64,000 nt of DNA from Marinobacterium rhizophilum DSM 18822 (GCF_000378045.1 NZ_KB899106.1:62001-126000); one strand, 5' to 3'. Shown: positions 1 to 9,353, counted from the stretch's first letter. The notes: generated from the sequence alone by a model not told the origin. Program-made: numbers and translations.

Positions 1-1081
1 AGGTATTGAATCCGATCACGCGGTGGGCCTGCAGGTAGTCTGAGGTTGCCACATCAAACCCGGTGTGTTCGGCTTCCAGGCGACGCAGAAAGCAGTCGCA
101 CCCAATCACCAGCCGTGGCGTGCCGATCGCCTGTTCAATACGGGCGAACTCGGCGTCGAGATTCGCCAACATCGCCCCCGGGCGCATGGCTGTCAGCACA
201 ATGCCCTTCTCCACCGCACAGTAGAACGTCATGCTCAGGTCAGGATTAACCCGCTGAATAGAGCGCACATAGTAGTCTTCGCCGATGCGCACCGCCACGG
301 GATGAAGTGCAAAGGAGTGAAAATCCAGTGCTTCCACCGGCACACCCAGCACTCGGGCATACTCCAGCGCAGCGGGTTCGGCGTTCAGTTCGATCACCGT
401 ACGGCTGTCAGGATCGGCGCTGGTAACGACCATTTTCTCACCCGGGTGTTCGATGTGGTGGCTCGAAAACACCTCGAAATCACAGCGGGTATTGAACAAG
501 AGCACCACGGCGGCATCGGTATGAAAGCACCCATCAAAAAACACATGGGTATTGGCCAGATGGATATCATCACCGGCCGAACCACCGAAATTGGGAATAC
601 TGCCCAGCGCCGAATTCAGCGCCACCAGGAACAGTTCTTCCTGGCTCGACAATCCGTCCAGCAGCGTGAGCGCAAAAGTATTGCGCTTGATCGGCGCCAG
701 GTTGCGGGCACGGCAGCCCGCGGTCAGGCTCTCCACCACAGCCTGGGCATCTGTCAGCGAAAAGCGCCCGATCTGCTTTATTAACTGCCCCTCAATGGCG
801 AAACAGCGGGCATCAAAACCGATGGCCGTCACACAGCCCTGACCATAGCCCTGCGGCGTAATTTCACCCGCCGTGGTACAACCGGCCAAGCCGACGCCGG
901 CAAACTCGGCCTGCAAGGCAACACCAAGCGCCTGAAGATCATATTCGGCCGAACAGAAAAAAAGCACGAAACCCAGTTGGGGGCCTCGCAATGCCTCGCG
1001 CAATTCGGCGGATGCCGTTGCGGGATCGGTACTGTAACTCACTGCTGTCAACGCAGGTGACAGGGGGTCATCGAGCTTCAA
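1..1081 (-). CDS. FIST-domain sensory protein (3' end outside window)
   Basis: The minus strand is open from the window edge to a TTG start at 1079-1081. The translation has FIST N and C domain character: an early FCSAEYDL stretch, then GCTTAGEI, GFGG-like NFGGSAGDD and FFDGCF blocks, and later FYCAVEKG near the window edge. FIST proteins bind small ligands and often sit with signalling partners; no partner is visible here. The TTG start is chosen because a strong Shine-Dalgarno (GGGAGG, complement of 1088-1093) lies six bases upstream and an in-frame stop occurs at 1127-1129, leaving no ATG. About 360 codons are visible and the C-terminus is missing. The family call is fairly safe; the ligand is unknown. 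Confidence 0.8.
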   Translation of the reverse strand, partial: MKLDDPLSPALTAVSYSTDPATASAELREALRGPQLGFVLFFCSAEYDLQALGVALQAEFAGVGLAGCTTAGEITPQGYGQGCVTAIGFDARCFAIEGQLIKQIGRFSLTDAQAVVESLTAGCRARNLAPIKRNTFALTLLDGLSSQEELFLVALNSALGSIPNFGGSAGDDIHLANTHVFFDGCFHTDAAVVLLFNTRCDFEVFSSHHIEHPGEKMVVTSADPDSRTVIELNAEPAALEYARVLGVPVEALDFHSFALHPVAVRIGEDYYVRSIQRVNPDLSMTFYCAVEKGIVLTAMRPGAMLANLDAEFARIEQAIGTPRLVIGCDCFLRRLEAEHTGFDVATSDYLQAHRVIGFNT

Positions 1082-1286
1082 CGTTAGCCTCCCCGGGAGT
1101 ATCAACGTCAGAATTGAAGGCAGTTTTCATTGTAGGCGCTGCCGGCGCACCCCTAAATAGTACTTGGGTGCTGCCTGACTAAAAAGCACTAATCAGTTGA
1201 TTAATAGAGAGTTAAAAGAACCGACAAGAGGCAGAGTAACGCAACCTGCCACGACTAACGGTACTTAAGTACAATTTCAGCAGGCA

Positions 1287-1341
1287 ATAAAAACGCGGCT
1301 GCAGGTACTGGAGAAGGGGTAACCAGTAACCACAACCGCGT
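1287..1341 (-). terminator. Rho-independent terminator of the porin gene
   Basis: Read on the minus strand, an ACGCGG...CCGCGT stem with an inner GGTTACTGG/CCAGTACC arm is followed directly by a TTTTTATT tract. It lies 20 bp after the porin stop codon. The sequence between this hairpin and the FIST start holds nothing else recognisable. Confidence 0.8.
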
Positions 1342-1360
1342 CACCGCGACCTGTTCGGTA

Positions 1361-2512
1361 TTACCAGGTCAGTACTGCACCGACTGCGATGGTGTCGGTA
1401 TCCTCGAAGTCTGAACCACCCACGGTGACTTCGGTACGATTCAATTCGGCAACCAGTTTGAGATTTTCGTTTACGTCGTGAAACAGCGCAACGGCGCTGT
1501 TGGCATACTCGGCATCTGCGCCCATCAGCAGCGGATCATTGCTGCTCTCGTTTTCACCATAGGACAAAACAAAACGGTTTGCACCAACAGTATAAGATGC
1601 CTGCGTCAAATAACCCTGCACGTCATTGTTTTCAGAGGTCACCAGATTGCTCAACCCGGCCACGGTACCCAGGCCCTGCCCGTCCACAGCAGAGGCGGTG
1701 AGCGACAGTCCACCGAACTTCACGTTCACCCCGCCCGACACCCCACGGGAGTCCACGTTGCTGCCGCCCGATTCCGAGCTCTGGTACAGGCCGCCTATCC
1801 AGGTTTTAAAGGCAACGCCGTTAAGGTCGCGCTGATAGGTTAACTCGGTTTCAAAGCGCGGCATTTCTTCTGACGAGGCTGAGTCGGGCTTGCTGGGATC
1901 CATGATACCGCCGGCAAACTGCAGGCCACTGACTACAGGAGAACGGTAGGTAATCTGGGCCACCGGAAACGGATAAACGTATCCACTGCCGATATTGCCG
2001 AAGGAGACATTACCGCCATCCAGCAGCCCAAGGGTATCTGACACCTGTCCGTGCCCCAGCAGCAACTCATCGGACATGATATTGCTGCGACTGAAAAGAC
2101 CGAAATCCTTGCCGATCAGCACCTGGCCAAAATCGCCATCCACGGTACCGTAAAATTGGCGAACGTCGATACCGCTGCGGGTTCCCAATCCTTCAGCACC
2201 CCGAAACACATCGGTGTCGTTGACCGTGACCCAGAATGAAGACCGCGCCCCCAGTTTCAGGTCACCGGCCTCCTTGGTCATATTGAAGCCGATCCAGTTG
2301 GGCAAAAAGCCCATCCGTACACGAGACTGATCCCGATCGCCCATGGGGCCACCATCGACACTGCTCTGGGTGTAAAAAACGTTGATCATTCAATCCGTGC
2401 TGAAGGTTGTACCCTCGGTGTCGTAAAGGGCAATTGCGGCTGAGGCCTGGCCTGACAACAACAGCGATATGGCCGCCGGCAGCAGTTTCACAAGCATGTT
2501 TTTATTTTTCAT
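1361..2512 (-). pseudogene. Gram-negative general porin, interrupted by one in-frame TGA
   Basis: This encodes an outer-membrane beta-barrel porin of about 383 codons. The first part (start ATG at 2512, AAGGA ribosome site upstream) has a signal peptide ending in QASA and the start of the barrel (ALYDTEGTTFSTD). A TGA at 2390-2392 then stops it, and the same frame resumes at once with MINVFYTQSS and runs to a normal porin C-terminus ending in VLTW, an aromatic last residue as expected for barrel insertion. The 2389-2387 ATG could restart translation, but that product would lack a signal peptide. The rest is intact (GFLPNWIGF, VRQFYGTV, GFGNIGSGY-like loops), so the break is recent, a sequencing error, or suppressed. 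The usual residue at the TGA position could be Trp, Gly or Arg. Confidence 0.85.
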
Positions 2513-2843
2513 GGCGTTTCCTTGGATTGGCTTCGGTTTGAGGCTGTCGCCATTATCCGTACCGGCAGCGCAGCCAAAAACAGCCTGTATGACCATAAAA
2601 AACAGTACATTAGCGTTGTTATCTGGAGTTTGGTGTCAAGTACTGCATGGTGAGCGTGCCGGCACGATACGCCTTATGTCCTACCCGGCATCCCGCTATT
2701 GGTATTGGTTTTTACCGCAGGCGCAACAACACAGTTGCAACAAAAGCGCATGTGGCTTCTCTCGATGCTTTAATGCGGTTTCAGCTATTCTGTGGGAAAC
2801 ATCAACGGCGGGAACGCCTAGCAGATGCAGAGGAAGTGGACCC

Positions 2844-3293
2844 ATGAAAAGAGTCATTATGCTGCTGATCAGCGCGAGTGCGGTGCTCTGGGGCATTGCA
2901 CCCCAGGCGTCGGAACTGTCGAATCAACTGATCAGGGACGCGCGCCAAGCCTGTGCCGCCAATCAGGACGGACAGCTGGGTTATCAACCCGGGACCATTC
3001 GCGTCATCGACCTCAATCGCGATGGCATAGACGATGAAATCGTCGACGAAAGCACTTACACCTGCACCACATCGGCCAACCAGTTCTGCGATGCCACCGG
3101 CTGTGGTCTCAAGGTCATCGTCAACAACCAGATCCTGCAGCGTCATGTGCGCCAGTGGCAGATTATCGACTGGGACAATGACCGCATGTTGCTGCTCGCG
3201 CTGCACGGCTCCCAGTGCGGCACCCAGGCCCCCAAGGGCTGCTATGAAGCGATAACCTGGGTCGATGGCGGCTTTCGCAGTGTGCGCCCATAA
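2844..3293 (+). CDS. Small exported protein of unknown function
   Basis: 149 residues. The ATG at 2844 is preceded by an AGGAAG ribosome site; the longer open frame upstream lacks one. The first 25 residues (MKRVIMLLISASAVLWGIAPQASE) form a signal peptide. The mature part contains DLNRDGIDDEIVD, a calcium-loop-like acidic repeat of the FG-GAP/dockerin style, and six cysteines (CTTSANQFC, CG, CG, C) that could form disulfides in the periplasm. It is divergent from the porin across about 330 bp with no other gene. I do not recognise a named family; a VCBS/integrin-like calcium-binding fold is a guess from the acidic loop only. Confidence 0.7.
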   Translation: MKRVIMLLISASAVLWGIAPQASELSNQLIRDARQACAANQDGQLGYQPGTIRVIDLNRDGIDDEIVDESTYTCTTSANQFCDATGCGLKVIVNNQILQRHVRQWQIIDWDNDRMLLLALHGSQCGTQAPKGCYEAITWVDGGFRSVRP

Positions 3294-3477
3294 CGGCTAA
3301 GCCGTATTTGAGTGGCCTGGGTGCTGCGCCAAACAGAACCGCATCATATCCACCAGAATCGCCACTGGCACTGTAAAACCAGCGCCATGAAAGATAACGG
3401 TATAAATTCCTGAACACTAGACAAGCGACACAGGTTGCACCGCACCATGCCGAAAAAGGCCTGTAAAACTGGCTCAT

Positions 3478-3658
3478 CAGCAGCCTGTCGTGCTTGGCCG
3501 GTCGTAGCGAGGGGAAGACCGATTTGAGTTAGTTTTTGAACTCTTTTGAGTCAAATAGTGGTTCAATTTAACAATAAAGAGTACGAAAAATGACCCCTTT
3601 TTACCGGAGAGAATCGGCTTTTCCACAGTAGATCAGTGTTAAGTCCGACAGGCTGCTG
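3478..3658. repeat. MITE-like element, copy 1
   Basis: A 181-bp non-coding element with terminal inverted repeats CAGCAGCCTGTCG (3478-3490) and CGACAGGCTGCTG (3646-3658). The outer flanks GGCTCA and GAGCCC extend the symmetry. It shares long blocks with 8159-8395: the TCGTAGCGAGGG block near the left end, the ATAGTGGTTC.ATTTAACA block in the middle and CAGTAGATCAGTG.TAAGTCCGAC at the right end. No transposase frame is inside, so it would need a helper in trans. It ends 10 bp after the stop of the YgjP-like gene. Confidence 0.7.
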
Positions 3659-3667
3659 AGCCCCATA

Positions 3668-4378
3668 TCACCATTGCAGCCAGCAGCCCCGCTGGCGGAA
3701 ATAGTCCTGCAACGGCCTGCAGTCCGGGCAGTGGTGCTCAACCAGGCGCCAGAAACGTGCCGAGTGGTCAAAATGACGCAAATGGCACAGCTCATGAATC
3801 AGCACATAGTCCGCGGCTTCGGGTCGTGCCATGACAAGCCGCCAGTTCAGTGAAATCCGGCCGCCACTGTCACAGCTGCCCCAGCGACGGCGAAAGCTGC
3901 GTACCGAAACTGCCGCCGGCATGAGCCCGGTCTGCCGACTCAGTTCCAGCAGGCGCGCGCCAAGCAGCTGCTCGGCCTGCTGTATCAGCCACTGCTGCAA
4001 CAGTGCGCTCACCGCCTGCTCAGCGGGCCTGCGGATACGCCTCGACAACGTCACCACGACTTCATCACCCGCGATTACGACAGCACTGGCCCCACCCGAC
4101 TGCCAGCGCAGTCGATAATCACGGCCACGCCATGGAATAAGCCCGCCCTCGACGATCTCGATACCATGGGCAGCCTGCTGAATCTGTTGTCGGTCCAGAT
4201 GACGCAGCACCCACTGACGTCGACTTTGCACAAACTTATCAACCCACTGCGCACTGACCCATTGGGGAACCCGCACCAGAACGGCGTCTGCGTTTACCTG
4301 GATGGCGGCACTCTTGCGCTTGCTGCGCACCACCTGATAGTCAAACGACACTGGTGCCTGGTCGTGAATGTCAGACAT
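3668..4378 (-). CDS. YgjP-like (DUF45) zinc metallopeptidase
   Basis: 236 residues of the YgjP/SprT-like M48-related family. The zinc site HELCH is followed by the downstream ligand region HFDHSARFW and by a CPDCRPL stretch; the N-terminal half carries the family's WRGRDYRLRW beta region. The ATG at 4378 (MSDIHDQ) is preferred to the GTG 12 bp upstream because GGAG lies six bases before it. The family is found as a stand-alone cytoplasmic protein, sometimes next to restriction genes, and its substrate is not established. It is divergent from the glycosylase-like gene and ends beside MITE copy 1. Confidence 0.85.
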   Translation of the reverse strand: MSDIHDQAPVSFDYQVVRSKRKSAAIQVNADAVLVRVPQWVSAQWVDKFVQSRRQWVLRHLDRQQIQQAAHGIEIVEGGLIPWRGRDYRLRWQSGGASAVVIAGDEVVVTLSRRIRRPAEQAVSALLQQWLIQQAEQLLGARLLELSRQTGLMPAAVSVRSFRRRWGSCDSGGRISLNWRLVMARPEAADYVLIHELCHLRHFDHSARFWRLVEHHCPDCRPLQDYFRQRGCWLQW

Positions 4379-4535
4379 GAAACTCCGCACAGACTTAATA
4401 ATGTGATTTAGTTAGGACTACGGCGACTAAGCGGCAGGCCTGTCTGGCCTGACGTTATTGCTGGGCCGAACACATATAGCCGAACACATGTCGAAATAAA
4501 ACCAGACCGACGGCCATTATACGGAAGATTGCACT

Positions 4536-5126
4536 GTGGAACCGATCCCCACGAGAGATTGTGAAGCGCTGGTACAGGAAATACGCCAGTGCCGACACTG
4601 CCAGGGCCTGCCGGAGACTGCACACCCCATCGTGCAGGCGGCCCACGACGCCCGGATTCTCATCATAGGGCAGGCCCCTGGCCGGCGTACCACAGCCCTT
4701 GGCCGCCCGTTTGACGATGCCAGCGGCGATCGGTTGCGAGACTGGCTCGGGCTTGACCGGCAACAATTTTACGCGGCCTCCTGCCTCGCCATCATGCCGA
4801 TGGGATTTTGCTATCCAGGCGCATCTGCCAGTGGTGACAAGCCACCCCGCCGGGAATGCGCACCGTTATGGCACCCGCGCCTGCTCGACGCCCTGCCGAA
4901 TATCCGTCTGACGCTGCTGGTAGGTCAATATGCCCAGCGGCATTACCTGCCAGGCACCTTTACCACCCTCACCGACGCGCTATTGCGCTGGCGCGAGCTG
5001 CCACCCCACTGCCTTCCACTGCCCCACCCCTCGCCGCGCAACCAGCGCTGGTTCAGGAACAACCCCTGGTTCGACACCGAGCTGCTGCCAGAATTACGCC
5101 TGCGTGTACAAAGCGCTTTGGCATAA
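4536..5126 (+). CDS. Uracil-DNA-glycosylase-family protein
   Basis: 196 residues with the two signature regions of the UDG superfamily: an N-terminal IIGQAPGRRT loop (motif 1, water-activating region) and a C-terminal PLPHPSPRNQRW loop (motif 2, DNA minor-groove intercalation). A CRHC pair near residue 20 resembles the first half of the iron-sulfur ligands of family 4/5 enzymes, but the other two cysteines are not clearly in place. The GTG start at 4536 has GGAAG eight bases upstream. The expected role is removal of uracil or a related base in repair. Many such stand-alone proteins are untested, so activity is inferred. Confidence 0.8.
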   Translation: MEPIPTRDCEALVQEIRQCRHCQGLPETAHPIVQAAHDARILIIGQAPGRRTTALGRPFDDASGDRLRDWLGLDRQQFYAASCLAIMPMGFCYPGASASGDKPPRRECAPLWHPRLLDALPNIRLTLLVGQYAQRHYLPGTFTTLTDALLRWRELPPHCLPLPHPSPRNQRWFRNNPWFDTELLPELRLRVQSALA

Positions 5127-5163
5127 GCGTCGTTACTGCTCGGTCATCACGGCCATTCAGGCA

Positions 5164-7143
5164 TCAGAGCTGTCGTAGGCAGGCACGTACAGCCGCCAGA
5201 TAAGCGCGCTGCAGTGCCGGACCCGCATCTTCTGCATAGCGCAGCTGCACGTACAGGCGCGCCACTGTACCGATCATGGGCGCCAGATCGGGACGGGCCA
5301 GTGCAACCCGCTGCGCATAGGTACCTACCGGCTCACCCGGCCGACGCCCAAGTCCGCGACGCTCAAACTTGCTGCTCAAACGCAGCAGCGCCGCATCCAC
5401 CGGGTTTTTCGTCCTGGGTCTGCGCTGGCGCAGCAGGCCGAGCGCGACCCAACCCAGCACGACACTGAACGGGATCAGCAGTGCCAGCGCCAGTTTCCAC
5501 AACGCAAGATCACCGAACAGTTTCTGCAGCAACTCACCCTGGCGCAGCTGGTAGCTGAGTACCCAGCGGTGCCAGACAAAGTTCAGCGCATCGGCCCGCA
5601 GTCGCAAGGTCGTAATCCAGCCGATATGACCAAAACGCACCGGCGACAACGGTGTATCAGCCAGAAATCCCGGCTGGCTCGCCAGCAGCTGTTCGGCACT
5701 CTGCTCGATACGCTCTGGCGCCACCGCCGCGGTCGGATCGACGCGCACCCATCCTCGGCCCTCGTACCAGACCTCAGTCCAGGCGTGAGCCTCAAACTGG
5801 CGTACCACCAGATAGGACTCATAGGGATTCCATTCCCCCCCCAGATAGCCACCGACAATGCGGGCGGGCACCCCTGCGGCCCGCAGCAAAAAGGTCAGGC
5901 TACTGGCAAAGTGGCCGCAAAAGCCCTCGCGCGTATCAAACAGAAAATCATCAATGCTGTCGTCGCCCAGGCGCTCAGGTGTCAGGGTATAGCGAAACTC
6001 CCGCGCATAGAGTGCCAGCGCCCGTGCCACCAGCGCTTCAGTGGAACTGTCCTGGGCCCGCCAGGACAACGCCATCTCTCGGGCGCGGGCATTACCCTGC
6101 TCCGGCAGCGCGAGGTAGCGTTCGCGCTGGGCAGCCGAGAGTGGCTGATAGCTGCTGGCCGACAGGCGCGATGCGAGCGAAAAATCCACCCGCTGACGGA
6201 TCCTGGCCGGCGCCCTCAGTGTCTGATTGGCCAGCAAGCGCAATGGCCAGGGCGCCGACACTGGATAATCCAGTGCATACACCCAGGACCGGCCACTCGG
6301 CTCCTGGGTAATGCGGTAGCGCAACAGCGCGCCTGGCTCCGGCGGCAGTGGTTGCGCTGACTGCGACAGGGTACGGCGGCCTTCGGCTTCCCAGCGCCGG
6401 CCGTCGAACAGGTCATAGGTCAGGCCGCGCCAGTATAGACTGGACGGCGGCGGCGACCGGCCGTTATCAAATTCGGCCCGAAATACGATCTCACTGGAAC
6501 CGGTTAAACGACTCACGTCCCCGGGCGACAGCGTATCTGAAAGCCCCGTACGGGCCTCCTCCTGTGCCAGCGGAGCGTACCAGATCGGGCCGATGCGCGG
6601 CATCAGCACGAACAGCACCACCATCAGCGGCAGCGCCGGCAGCGCCAGTCGCACCGAGGCCCGCAACGGACGCCAGAAGTCGGGATGGCGTTCACTCTGG
6701 TAAACCGCATTCAACGCCGCCGTAATCAGCACGATCAACAGCGCGACATAGAGCGCGTGCAGCAAAGTCTGACCGAACAGCAACTCCGTGGCAGCGAGAA
6801 AATAGGCCACATAGATCAGCACCAGCGCATCGCGCCGCTTGTAAATTTCGAGCAGTTTGAGCGAGAAACCGGCGAACAACAATGCCACGGCGAGCTCAGG
6901 CCCATTGCCGCGGCCGATCGATGCGATCACCCCGATGCCGGCGGTCACCGCCATCATGAATTTTACGCTCCAGTGCGGAAAGGACGTGCGGCCCAGGTGC
7001 ACCCACAAACGCCAGCCCAATGCCCCCAGAGTCATCAGCGGTAGCCACCAGGGCAAGCGCAGGCTGTGGGGCAACAGCACCGCGACCACCATCAGCAATT
7101 GCCACAGCAACGCCGGGCGAGTCAGCTGGTACGCGGCCTTCAC
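5164..7143 (-). CDS. tgpA: TgpA-like transglutaminase membrane protein (DUF3488)
   Basis: 659 residues. The first 190 or so form a cluster of membrane helices (DUF3488), followed by a periplasmic transglutaminase-like core. The catalytic Cys lies in TREGFCGHFASS, the His in FEAHAWTEVW and the Asp in VRVDPTAAV. One further helix (WKLALALLIPFSVVLGWVAL) leads to a cytoplasmic DUF4129-like tail. It is the last gene of the moxR-DUF58-tgpA operon, and its GTG start overlaps the stop of the DUF58 gene (GTGA), so it is translationally coupled. The Pseudomonas homologue is essential in that genus; the substrate is unknown. Length and motifs match the family. Confidence 0.9.
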   Translation of the reverse strand: MKAAYQLTRPALLWQLLMVVAVLLPHSLRLPWWLPLMTLGALGWRLWVHLGRTSFPHWSVKFMMAVTAGIGVIASIGRGNGPELAVALLFAGFSLKLLEIYKRRDALVLIYVAYFLAATELLFGQTLLHALYVALLIVLITAALNAVYQSERHPDFWRPLRASVRLALPALPLMVVLFVLMPRIGPIWYAPLAQEEARTGLSDTLSPGDVSRLTGSSEIVFRAEFDNGRSPPPSSLYWRGLTYDLFDGRRWEAEGRRTLSQSAQPLPPEPGALLRYRITQEPSGRSWVYALDYPVSAPWPLRLLANQTLRAPARIRQRVDFSLASRLSASSYQPLSAAQRERYLALPEQGNARAREMALSWRAQDSSTEALVARALALYAREFRYTLTPERLGDDSIDDFLFDTREGFCGHFASSLTFLLRAAGVPARIVGGYLGGEWNPYESYLVVRQFEAHAWTEVWYEGRGWVRVDPTAAVAPERIEQSAEQLLASQPGFLADTPLSPVRFGHIGWITTLRLRADALNFVWHRWVLSYQLRQGELLQKLFGDLALWKLALALLIPFSVVLGWVALGLLRQRRPRTKNPVDAALLRLSSKFERRGLGRRPGEPVGTYAQRVALARPDLAPMIGTVARLYVQLRYAEDAGPALQRAYLAAVRACLRQL

Positions 7144-8108
7144 TGCGGTGCCCGCCCATGCAACGCCAACGCGCGCAGCACCTGATGGCGGTGCCGGCCG
7201 CCCCGCCCCGGAGCAATTTCAAGCCCAGGCAGGCGCAAGCCGTACTCCAGCCCCTGGCGCGCCAGTTTCAGGGTCCAGTAGCACAGCCTGGACAAGCGCT
7301 GCTCGGTATCAAGCTCAGGCCAGAATGACCAGTCAAGCCAGAGTTGCTCATCAGCATGATCGACAAACTGCTTGGCATGCAAACCCTGGCCAGCAGCCAG
7401 CTGCTTCCAGGCGATATGGCGCGGTGACATGCCCCGCTGATAGGCTTCAAGGCCCGCGAAATCCTCGCTACCCTGAATGCTGGCGACTGCGCCCCGCTCA
7501 CCGCGGCCGGCGCCGTGCGGCAACAGGCCGCCTTCCAGTGGTCGAGGGTACGCCAGCGCCTTGAGATCGGTCTCGAGCCAGGTCCAGGCCCGCAGCAGCC
7601 CAAGCGGATACAGCGTCTCGATCAGCAAGGCACCCGGGCTCCACCAGCCCCGCTCAACAGCCGGGGCGTAGAGCCGCACACGCCTTTCACTGTCATCGAT
7701 AAGATCACAGCTCACCGGCGCCTGCTCCACCCAGGACAGTTGCAGGGCTTCGTAATTGCGCCGCCGGCCGGCCCGCAGCAGCAGTTCAAATTCTGCGCTC
7801 TCCCCCACCAGGCAGGGGCGGGCCGAGAGCGCAGTGATGCTGAGCCCGGCCAGGTTGCTGTACGTATGCAAAATGGAGACGACAAACAACGACAGCAGCA
7901 AAAAACTGACGGCATACACCAGGTTGTTTTCGTAATTGATGCCCAGCAGCAGGATCACCAGTGCGGCAAACAGAAACCAGAGCCCTGCCGGGGTCGGAAA
8001 GATGAAAATGCGGTTTTGTGTCAGGGTCAGGCTACGGGCCGGCGCATGGCGGCGCAAAGCCCAGCGCCGCGCCCTGGCCCCGAGCCGACGACGCCAGGAC
8101 TCAGTCAC
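7140..8108 (-). CDS. DUF58 domain protein, membrane anchored
   Basis: 322 residues from a GTG at 8108. Two membrane helices (about residues 35-80) are followed by the DUF58 core with SPRHIAWKQLA, the von-Willebrand-like segment common to this family. Proteins of this kind are encoded between MoxR ATPases and TgpA and are thought to be assembled or remodelled by MoxR. The frame is open further upstream to a TTG at 8159, but GTG at 8108 is better: an AGGGGG lies upstream, and the sequence GTGACTGA overlaps the apparent ancestral stop codon of moxR, the usual coupled arrangement. MITE copy 2 now separates this gene from moxR. Confidence 0.85.
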   Translation of the reverse strand: MTESWRRRLGARARRWALRRHAPARSLTLTQNRIFIFPTPAGLWFLFAALVILLLGINYENNLVYAVSFLLLSLFVVSILHTYSNLAGLSITALSARPCLVGESAEFELLLRAGRRRNYEALQLSWVEQAPVSCDLIDDSERRVRLYAPAVERGWWSPGALLIETLYPLGLLRAWTWLETDLKALAYPRPLEGGLLPHGAGRGERGAVASIQGSEDFAGLEAYQRGMSPRHIAWKQLAAGQGLHAKQFVDHADEQLWLDWSFWPELDTEQRLSRLCYWTLKLARQGLEYGLRLPGLEIAPGRGGRHRHQVLRALALHGRAPQ

Positions 8109-8158
8109 GCCGCCCCCTGAACAACCACTGCGGCCCCAATCGCCGGCGAAAGCCGCCA

Positions 8159-8395
8159 AGCAGCCTGTCGGGCTTGGCCGATCGTAGCGAGGGAAAGGCC
8201 GATTTGTGGCGTTTTTCGAACTATTTTGAGGCGATAAATCGGCAGGATGGCCGATTTACACAGCGATAGCTGCCCACAGGGCACGCTACAGGGATGTAGC
8301 TTGTGAATAGTGGTTCTATTTAACAAAAAAAAGGACATAAAATGGCCAAATTCGGATTCTCCGCAGTAGATCAGTGCTAAGTCCGACGGGCTGCT
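8159..8395. repeat. MITE-like element, copy 2, inserted in the 3' end of moxR
   Basis: A 237-bp element with ends AGCAGCCTGTCGGG (8159-8172) and CCGACGGGCTGCT (8383-8395). It is in the same orientation as copy 1 and carries an extra ~55 bp internal segment (around 8246-8300). Its right end supplies the TAG that now terminates moxR (complement of 8394-8396). I could not see a clear target-site duplication. Confidence 0.7.
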
Positions 8396-9353
8396 ACCCA
8401 ACCACATCAACCTGTTCCAGCATCTGCCGGATCAACGCCTCGCTGCCATGCCCTCCTACCTGTTCCGCGGCGCGCAGGCGATGGCCCACCACCGGTTCAA
8501 GCAGCGCTTGCAGGTCTTCGGGAACGACATAATCCCGCCCATGCATGTAGGCCCAGGTACGGGCACACTGAAGCAGCGCGAGACTGCCTCGCGGCGACAC
8601 GCCATAGGCAAACTGAGGGGCTTCGCGAGTGTATTGCACCAGGCGCTGCAAATAGTCGATCAGGCTGCTGGAGACCCTCACAGCCTGGCACTCTGCGCGA
8701 ATCGCCCCCAGGTCGTCCTGATCGATACACACCGGCAGCGGACTGCGCCGGCTGCGGCTGTGGCCCTCGGTGAGCAGCTGACGCTCGGCCTCGGGCGCGG
8801 GGTAACCCAGCTCTATGCGCATCAGAAAGCGGTCAAGCTGGGACTCCGGCAGCGGAAAGGTACCGAACTGTGTATTCGGGTTCTGGGTCGCGATAACAAA
8901 AAAGGGTTCGGGCAGCGGATGGGTCTGGCCATCAAGCGTAACCTGTCGCTCCTCCATGGCTTCCAGCAGCGCACTTTGCGTCTTGGGTGTCGTGCGATTG
9001 ATTTCATCAGCCAGCAGCATCTGGGTGAACACCGGCCCGGGATGAAAACGAAAGGCCGACGTGCTCTGATCGAAAATCGAGACACCCACAATGTCGGCCG
9101 GCAGCATGTCACTGGTGAATTGAACGCGCTGAAAACTCAATCCCAACACCTGGGCCAGACCATGGGCCAGGGTCGTTTTCCCCATACCCGGAAGATCTTC
9201 AATCAGCAGGTGCCCCTGGGAAAACAGGCAGGTCAGCGCCATGCGGATCTGGCTCTCCTTGCCCAGAACCAGCGTGCCGACGTTGCTGACTGCAAGCTCG
9301 ACCTTGTCCCTCAGGGCGACACTCTGTTTGTTTATTGCAGACGATACCTGCAT
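8394..9353 (-). CDS. MoxR-family AAA+ ATPase, C-terminus replaced by element end
   Basis: 319 residues. Walker A is GMGKTTL in LIEDLPGMGKTTLA, Walker B is LLADEINRT, and sensor 1 is FVIATQNPN, all intact. The C-terminal lid ends in MLEQVDVVG and a stop formed inside the terminal repeat of MITE copy 2. MoxR proteins act as chaperone-like ATPases that mature complexes, here presumably with the DUF58 and TgpA proteins downstream. The start ATG at 9353 has GAGG upstream. On the far side of the element the same reading frame sense (8102-8160, minus strand) encodes GGFRRRLGPQWLFRGRRD and a stop, which looks like the lost native tail. The loss probably leaves the ATPase core intact. Confidence 0.9.
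   Translation of the reverse strand: MQVSSAINKQSVALRDKVELAVSNVGTLVLGKESQIRMALTCLFSQGHLLIEDLPGMGKTTLAHGLAQVLGLSFQRVQFTSDMLPADIVGVSIFDQSTSAFRFHPGPVFTQMLLADEINRTTPKTQSALLEAMEERQVTLDGQTHPLPEPFFVIATQNPNTQFGTFPLPESQLDRFLMRIELGYPAPEAERQLLTEGHSRSRRSPLPVCIDQDDLGAIRAECQAVRVSSSLIDYLQRLVQYTREAPQFAYGVSPRGSLALLQCARTWAYMHGRDYVVPEDLQALLEPVVGHRLRAAEQVGGHGSEALIRQMLEQVDVVG

Noticed and set aside
65..784. 239-codon plus-strand frame
   Set aside because: Opposite the FIST gene, which has the family motifs and a strong ribosome site on the minus strand.
2390..2392. TGA in the porin as a selenocysteine codon
   Set aside because: Porins have no known selenocysteine, no SECIS-like hairpin is seen just after it, and an ATG follows directly.
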